Below are positions 15,887 to 20,131 of a DNA stretch of 20,131 nt, in pieces. This stretch comes from a virus. The notes below the pieces were generated by a model. The model did no database searches and was not told the origin of the DNA. It worked only from the letters and a program-made list of their open reading frames with translations. The position numbers were made by a program, and so were the translations under genes. The DNA lies in IMG/VR virus record IMGVR_UViG_3300020084_000145, positions 1 through 20,131 of that record. One strand, given 5' to 3'. Numbering within the stretch: the first letter of the stretch is position 1; every line of letters begins with the position of its first letter.

Positions 15887-18800
15887 AGTTAACTTTAAGA
15901 GGTGCTTTTCTGAAGACTAGAGGTGCAGTAGAAACACCTATTAATCCAGTATTGCTCAGATTGAATTGTTTTGGATTTTGACGAGAATTATAATCATAAA
16001 TCTTACCCCAGCTGTACTTAGCACAAGTAAATCCACTTGTTGATCCAATTCCAGAAATTGATTGAACATTACTAAACACAGTTACAATTCCAGAAGAACT
16101 ACTTACAACATCGTCGGCTCTATAAACATTATCAATAAATGATGAACCAATTGACAGTGTGTCAAACCCCTCAGCGGCATTTAGTGAAGTAACCCCATTA
16201 CCAACAATACTATTATCAATTACAAAGTAATCGCCAGTTGCAATACCGCTTCTTACAATGTTATCAAAATTAGGATCATTTAAGACCTTATCACTATCAA
16301 AATGAAATACAATCATAGGTGAAGATGTACTAATTCCCGAAGCACTAGTAGCAATAGAAACGATATTGCCATAATCACCAGTAACTTTAATATTATCAAG
16401 TTTCTCAGAAAATGTTGTTGGAGGAGCTGTTAAAACAATTGCTGGAGTGTTTATATCATAGCCAAATCCAGGATCAGTTACTGTTACACCAGTAATTGTC
16501 CCACCCACAGAAACAGTTGCGGTTACAGTTGCTTTAACAATTTCAGAAGATGTATTTGCATACTGAGATGACTGTCCAACTCCGATAATATTAAATAATT
16601 CTGTTCCCAATCTTTTAACATCCATACCTGAATTTGTAGTTCTAACCCAATCACTTCCATTGATTGAAACTAAAACTAATTGTGATGAACCTGTAATTAA
16701 ATAAACATTATTTTTATAAGTCACATCATGCAAATTATACGAGGTAAACTCTGGTTCTGATACATCACTCCAGTTACCTCCACCATCAGTCGATTTTAAA
16801 ATAGTACCGTTATCTCCAACTGCAATATGAATTCCATTCAAATATTTGACAGATCTTAAATTATTTGAAGTTCCAGACGCATGTGTAGTCCAAACATAAC
16901 CATCAGAAGATCTAGATATGGCACCATTTGCACCAACGGCTACAAAATTATCTACACCAAATGCAACTGAATTTAATGCATTTGTATTGGCACTTCTTAC
17001 TATCCATGATGTAGTAATACCAGTAGGAGCTTCAGACACTAATGCAGTACCACCAGCACCGACTGCAACAAATTTATCAAATCCATAATCAACGCCATTA
17101 ATGTCACCACTGAAACTGGCTGGTGGATAATCAAACGGAATAATACCGCCAACATACACTCTCGATAAGAAAATATTATTATATGACCAAGAGGCACCAG
17201 TAGATGAAGTTAATATTGATGCACCAGCACCAACAATAACCCAATTATTATTGCCGTATGCAACTGATTTAAGGTCAACAGTACCAGTGGTTTGGTTGTT
17301 CCAATTCGTAAAATTAACACTAGTAGAAATTCCTCCAATATCTCCACATGCAACATATAATCCATTACCAAAATCAAAGCCATTATATTGTTCTACACTC
17401 GCTTTAATTTGAGCATTTATCCAAGTTTTTCCATATTGGGGAATTATATCTGCAGTTGTGGATACAGTAACCTCTGGTGCAGAACTGTAACCAAAACCAC
17501 CATCAGATACAGTATAATTGGTCACTGTTCCTGCAGTAGATACCGTGGCAGTAATTTTAGCAGTTTTAATTTCTTTTTCGTTAAAAATAATTATTGAATT
17601 TTGTGTTTCAAATAAATCGTCTAATTGTGAAAAATGTGGAAATGCATTTTCTACATATAATTCTTGATCAGTTGTTTTAAATGATTTGATTATGCGAGAT
17701 GTTGGAATAAATTTGCCTTCAAAAATTGATCTTGCTTTAGAAATATAAACATTATCAATAATAAGATCTGTATTTTGCTTATCAACAGAAATTGTTCTGT
17801 AAAATGTTGGATCGGTTGAAATACCAATGTCAATGTAACTTGTGGTTTTAAATTCACTAATACCATTTAAATTTGTTACAACTCTAGGTAATTGTTCAAC
17901 ATATGGTGTTTGTCTAAGCAATCTAACACTATCACCTACTTTTAATTCTGGTTCAATATTAACATCAATAACATCTAAATATGATCCTTTATAGAAGAAA
18001 ATTAAACATGAACTTCCAGCGGAAGGTGGCTCACTAAAGGTCAATCTATCACCACCAACTAAAACATAACTCTGATTTGGATGTTGTAAAACACCATTTA
18101 GAATCACGATTAAGTTATTAGAAACATCAATTCCTGATCCTGGAAGAGCACTAATATTATATCTTTCAGTAACTAAGTCTGTTTTGGTTAATGGGAATGT
18201 CTTAGATCTTCCATTAAATTGGGAAGAAATATCATCAAGTATGGTTAAATTGCCAAAATGCCATCCACTAAATTTATCATTATAAGTATCAACAATACTT
18301 AAAGTAAATGCACTTGTTGCAACGCCAACTTGAGTTGGAATATTACTAATTGTTAAAATATCATTAACTTTATATCCTATTCCTCGATTTACAAATTCAA
18401 ATTGAGTAATAGAACCACCACTACCAACTGTAATATTAACTTCAGCACCAGATCCAGTTCCTCCTACCAATGGAATATTTGAGTATGCAGTAGGAACGCC
18501 AACATAAACATTTGGTGGTAAAGTTGATGCATAACCAGTGCCACCAGAAATAATTGAAAATCCAGTAATAATACCAACAGAACTACCAGTTCCTACAAGA
18601 GCTATAATCGATGCTCCAGAACCTACTTGACTATTTAATTGAACTTCTACATTAGTTCTATAACCTGAGCCTGAACTTGTTAGAACAAGAGATTGAATAG
18701 TTCCAGAACCAGAAACAACTGGTGTTGCGTATGCTGGTACTAATGACTGGTATCCACTTCCAAATCCAATGATAACGTTATTAATTATACCACCTCTGGG

Positions 18801-20131
18801 CAAATCAAGAGAACTTGATCCAGTAAATGAGATTGAACCACCAATTCCGATTGGTGCTCTTTCAGACATGGTATAATCAATGATTGGCTTTTGAAGAATA
18901 TTGTTTATTGTAATAACGCCATAATTTGGACCAATAACTCCACTTCCAAGATCAGTAACAATACCAGTTACATCTTTACCATAAGATTTTAATTCATATT
19001 CTGTGGTAGAACCATTAAATTTATCACCAATAATATCAAAGACATAGTTTGTATCATATTCTAATCTATAGAAAACTCTACCAAAGAAAGTTGATCTTGT
19101 TGAAATTCCCGCTGGTCCTACATCACCATATGGAGGAGTCGTAAAGTAAATGATACCATCGTTAATGCTATAATCGCCAGATAAAATAGTAACACCTGCA
19201 CCTATTGTATGAGCAGCAGCTACTGTACCCATATACCCACGATTAATTGATAATACATTAGTAGATCCAAAGCCAACTGCATTAATTTGCATCAATTCAT
19301 CGTTAACTCTTAAAATATTGTTTGGAGTTATTGAAGTAATGCCAGTTAATGATACTACTGTTGATCCAATTGCAATCGAACTTGCTAAAGAAACTGTAAT
19401 ATTTTCTTTTGCTATAGGTCGTTGAATAATGTTATCGATAGTGATTATACATCTTGTATTTGCACTATCATATGATGGATATAATGTATGTGTTGTTCCT
19501 GCACCTACACCGAGTCCACCTCCAAGATCTCTAAACGTAAAGTAATTACCATCAACTATAGCGTCAGTCTTTAAGCCAACAACTTTAATTGTATTACCAT
19601 CAACTTTATATGCGTATAATTTAGGAGGCATAAAGTCTGTTGTTGCACCACCAATAACTCTGTTGGTAGAATCAATTGCAATTGGCGTCCCACCCGTGCC
19701 TGGAACATAATTTAATTCTTCACCAGTGCTAAATCCATGATTAGGAATATTAATTATACTACTTCCAACAGCACATGCAGTTTGTGCAGTAAAGCTGACT
19801 GATAATAATCTCTTATTATTTTTGTTTAAACGGAATGAACTTAAACCAACTATAGTTCCACCTTTAGATACATCTGAAACTGTTACATTTGGTGCAGCAG
19901 TTGTTCCAATACCAATAATAGAAGTTATAATGCCAACATAAGAATTAATTGCAGCTAATGTATTCGCACAACAATTGGCATTGTATGATGGACTACAATC
20001 AGTATCAACCAATACAGTATAATTGTATGATTGTGAAATTGTAAATGGTGTTGATTGATATGATGTTGATATTGCAACATTATTAATTACATATTGAGAA
20101 AGATTTATAATATATCTAAATCCACCTATAG
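15882..20131 (-). CDS. Giant virion protein in the gene 7 position, with Asp-box propeller (5' end cut)
   Basis: The frame is open to the window edge, giving 1415 visible residues. The TTG at 20012 is an internal codon and not a start, because 39 sense codons precede it (IGGFRYIINLSQYVINNVAI...). Features by visible residue: a Cys cluster DCSPSYNANCCANT (44-57); three units of the type INxxLQxP (about 225, 405 and 675); GxGY repeats (444-602, about 855-893 and about 1195-1235); a six-repeat Asp-box region (about 910-1185) including ILKSTDGGGNW; and a C-terminus CAKYSWGKIYDYNSRQNPKQ...VFRKAPLKVNY, an ending I recognise in marine T4-like virion proteins. Position before gp8 corresponds to T4 gene 7, the large wedge protein of 1032 residues. 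A gp7-like role is inferred from synteny only. No enzyme or membrane motif is seen. Confidence 0.88.
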   Translation of the reverse strand, partial: IGGFRYIINLSQYVINNVAISTSYQSTPFTISQSYNYTVLVDTDCSPSYNANCCANTLAAINSYVGIITSIIGIGTTAAPNVTVSDVSKGGTIVGLSSFRLNKNNKRLLSVSFTAQTACAVGSSIINIPNHGFSTGEELNYVPGTGGTPIAIDSTNRVIGGATTDFMPPKLYAYKVDGNTIKVVGLKTDAIVDGNYFTFRDLGGGLGVGAGTTHTLYPSYDSANTRCIITIDNIIQRPIAKENITVSLASSIAIGSTVVSLTGITSITPNNILRVNDELMQINAVGFGSTNVLSINRGYMGTVAAAHTIGAGVTILSGDYSINDGIIYFTTPPYGDVGPAGISTRSTFFGRVFYRLEYDTNYVFDIIGDKFNGSTTEYELKSYGKDVTGIVTDLGSGVIGPNYGVITINNILQKPIIDYTMSERAPIGIGGSISFTGSSSLDLPRGGIINNVIIGFGSGYQSLVPAYATPVVSGSGTIQSLVLTSSGSGYRTNVEVQLNSQVGSGASIIALVGTGSSVGIITGFSIISGGTGYASTLPPNVYVGVPTAYSNIPLVGGTGSGAEVNITVGSGGSITQFEFVNRGIGYKVNDILTISNIPTQVGVATSAFTLSIVDTYNDKFSGWHFGNLTILDDISSQFNGRSKTFPLTKTDLVTERYNISALPGSGIDVSNNLIVILNGVLQHPNQSYVLVGGDRLTFSEPPSAGSSCLIFFYKGSYLDVIDVNIEPELKVGDSVRLLRQTPYVEQLPRVVTNLNGISEFKTTSYIDIGISTDPTFYRTISVDKQNTDLIIDNVYISKARSIFEGKFIPTSRIIKSFKTTDQELYVENAFPHFSQLDDLFETQNSIIIFNEKEIKTAKITATVSTAGTVTNYTVSDGGFGYSSAPEVTVSTTADIIPQYGKTWINAQIKASVEQYNGFDFGNGLYVACGDIGGISTSVNFTNWNNQTTGTVDLKSVAYGNNNWVIVGAGASILTSSTGASWSYNNIFLSRVYVGGIIPFDYPPASFSGDINGVDYGFDKFVAVGAGGTALVSEAPTGITTSWIVRSANTNALNSVAFGVDNFVAVGANGAISRSSDGYVWTTHASGTSNNLRSVKYLNGIHIAVGDNGTILKSTDGGGNWSDVSEPEFTSYNLHDVTYKNNVYLITGSSQLVLVSINGSDWVRTTNSGMDVKRLGTELFNIIGVGQSSQYANTSSEIVKATVTATVSVGGTITGVTVTDPGFGYDINTPAIVLTAPPTTFSEKLDNIKVTGDYGNIVSIATSASGISTSSPMIVFHFDSDKVLNDPNFDNIVRSGIATGDYFVIDNSIVGNGVTSLNAAEGFDTLSIGSSFIDNVYRADDVVSSSSGIVTVFSNVQSISGIGSTSGFTCAKYSWGKIYDYNSRQNPKQFNLSNTGLIGVSTAPLVFRKAPLKVNY
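16425..16545 (-). repeat. Single GxGY unit after the propeller
   Basis: VKATVTATVSVGGTITGVTV followed by TDPGFGYDINTPAIVLTAPP. It lies just after the last Asp-box repeat, so the propeller is bracketed by two closely similar units. Confidence 0.75.
16580..17400 (-). repeat. Six Asp-box (BNR-like) beta-propeller repeats
   Basis: Six units of about 45 residues, each with a strand such as LxSVxYGxxxFVAVGxxG followed by a turn S-x-[D/N/T]-G-x-x-W. Examples are SVAYGNNNWVIVGAGAS then SSTGASW, SVAFGVDNFVAVGANGA then SSDGYVW, SVKYLNGIHIAVGDNGT then STDGGGNW, and DVTYKNNVYLITGSSQ then SINGSDW. STDGGGNW is an exact Asp-box (SxDxGxxW). The pattern predicts a beta-propeller. No sialidase catalytic set (Arg triad, Tyr/Glu pair) is apparent, so a binding or scaffold role is more likely than an enzyme. 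Confidence 0.82.
17450..17565 (-). repeat. Single GxGY unit before the propeller
   Basis: KITATVSTAGTVTNYTVSDG followed by GFGYSSAPEVTVST. It directly precedes the first Asp-box repeat. Confidence 0.75.
18325..18800 (-). repeat. Four GxGY repeats in the gene-7-position protein
   Basis: Consecutive units NNVIIGFGSGYQSLVP, IQSLVLTSSGSGYRTNVEVQ, ITGFSIISGGTGYASTLPP and ITQFEFVNRGIGYKVNDILT, spaced by segments such as GTGSGAEVNITVGSGGS. Same module as in gp14 and gp8. Confidence 0.8.

Noticed and set aside
16580-17400. Propeller read as a sialidase or glycan-degrading enzyme
   Set aside because: Asp-boxes mark the fold only. I could not find the arginine triad or the Tyr/Glu pair of sialidases.
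17388-17597. Plus-strand frame of 69 codons opposite the gene-7-position protein
   Set aside because: Cys/Ser/Tyr-rich antisense shadow of the propeller and GxGY codons, without a ribosome site.
1-20131. CRISPR array, tRNA genes, insertion sequence, toxin-antitoxin or defence system
   Set aside because: Both strands were scanned by eye and nothing fits. Repeats are protein-level and diverged in DNA, gaps are at most 30 bases, and all genes fit a virion assembly operon.

Overview
This window looks like the late structural-gene cluster of a T4-like (Straboviridae/Kyanoviridae-type) tailed phage of the marine kind that infects cyanobacteria such as Prochlorococcus or Synechococcus, or SAR11 bacteria. 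The evidence is the gene order, which follows T4 genes 7-8-[9-12, wac]-13-14-15-16, together with AT-rich DNA, very long Gly/Ser/Thr/Val/Ile-rich virion proteins full of GIGST- and GIST-like strings, and a DUF6321-type protein. The exact host cannot be read from this stretch. Every convincing gene lies on the minus strand, so transcription runs from base 20131 towards base 1. Gaps between genes are 0 to 30 bases, and no stretch longer than 300 bases lacks a gene.

In transcription order, 20131-15882 holds the end of a very large protein in the gene 7 position. It is cut by the window edge and its frame is open to the last base. It carries a six-repeat Asp-box (BNR-like) beta-propeller. Next is baseplate wedge protein gp8 (15857-14226), then a 2577-residue DUF4815-type virion protein (14224-6491) filling the place of T4 genes 9-12. 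A set of small genes follows: a 67-residue coiled-coil protein, a T4-type late promoter (TATAAATA), a 112-residue Ig-like protein, a 443-residue fibre-like protein where T4 has fibritin, and a 58-residue coiled-coil protein with a strong ribosome binding site.

The last part is the neck and packaging block: gp13 and gp14 (neck), gp15 (tail completion and sheath stabiliser) and gp16 (small terminase). A three-module DUF6321-type protein runs off the left edge. Many junctions are stop/start overlaps (TAATG, ATGA), which fits a translationally coupled operon read from late promoters.

The gene set is ordinary for a marine T4-like phage, and I see no defence island, CRISPR array, tRNA gene, insertion sequence or unknown enzymatic system. 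The less ordinary signals are inside the proteins. The same small beta-rich repeat modules recur in gp14, gp8, the giant protein and the gene-7-position protein. gp15 carries a dockerin-like calcium loop. The propeller is distinctive, and so is the only clear late promoter, which is fused to a stop codon.
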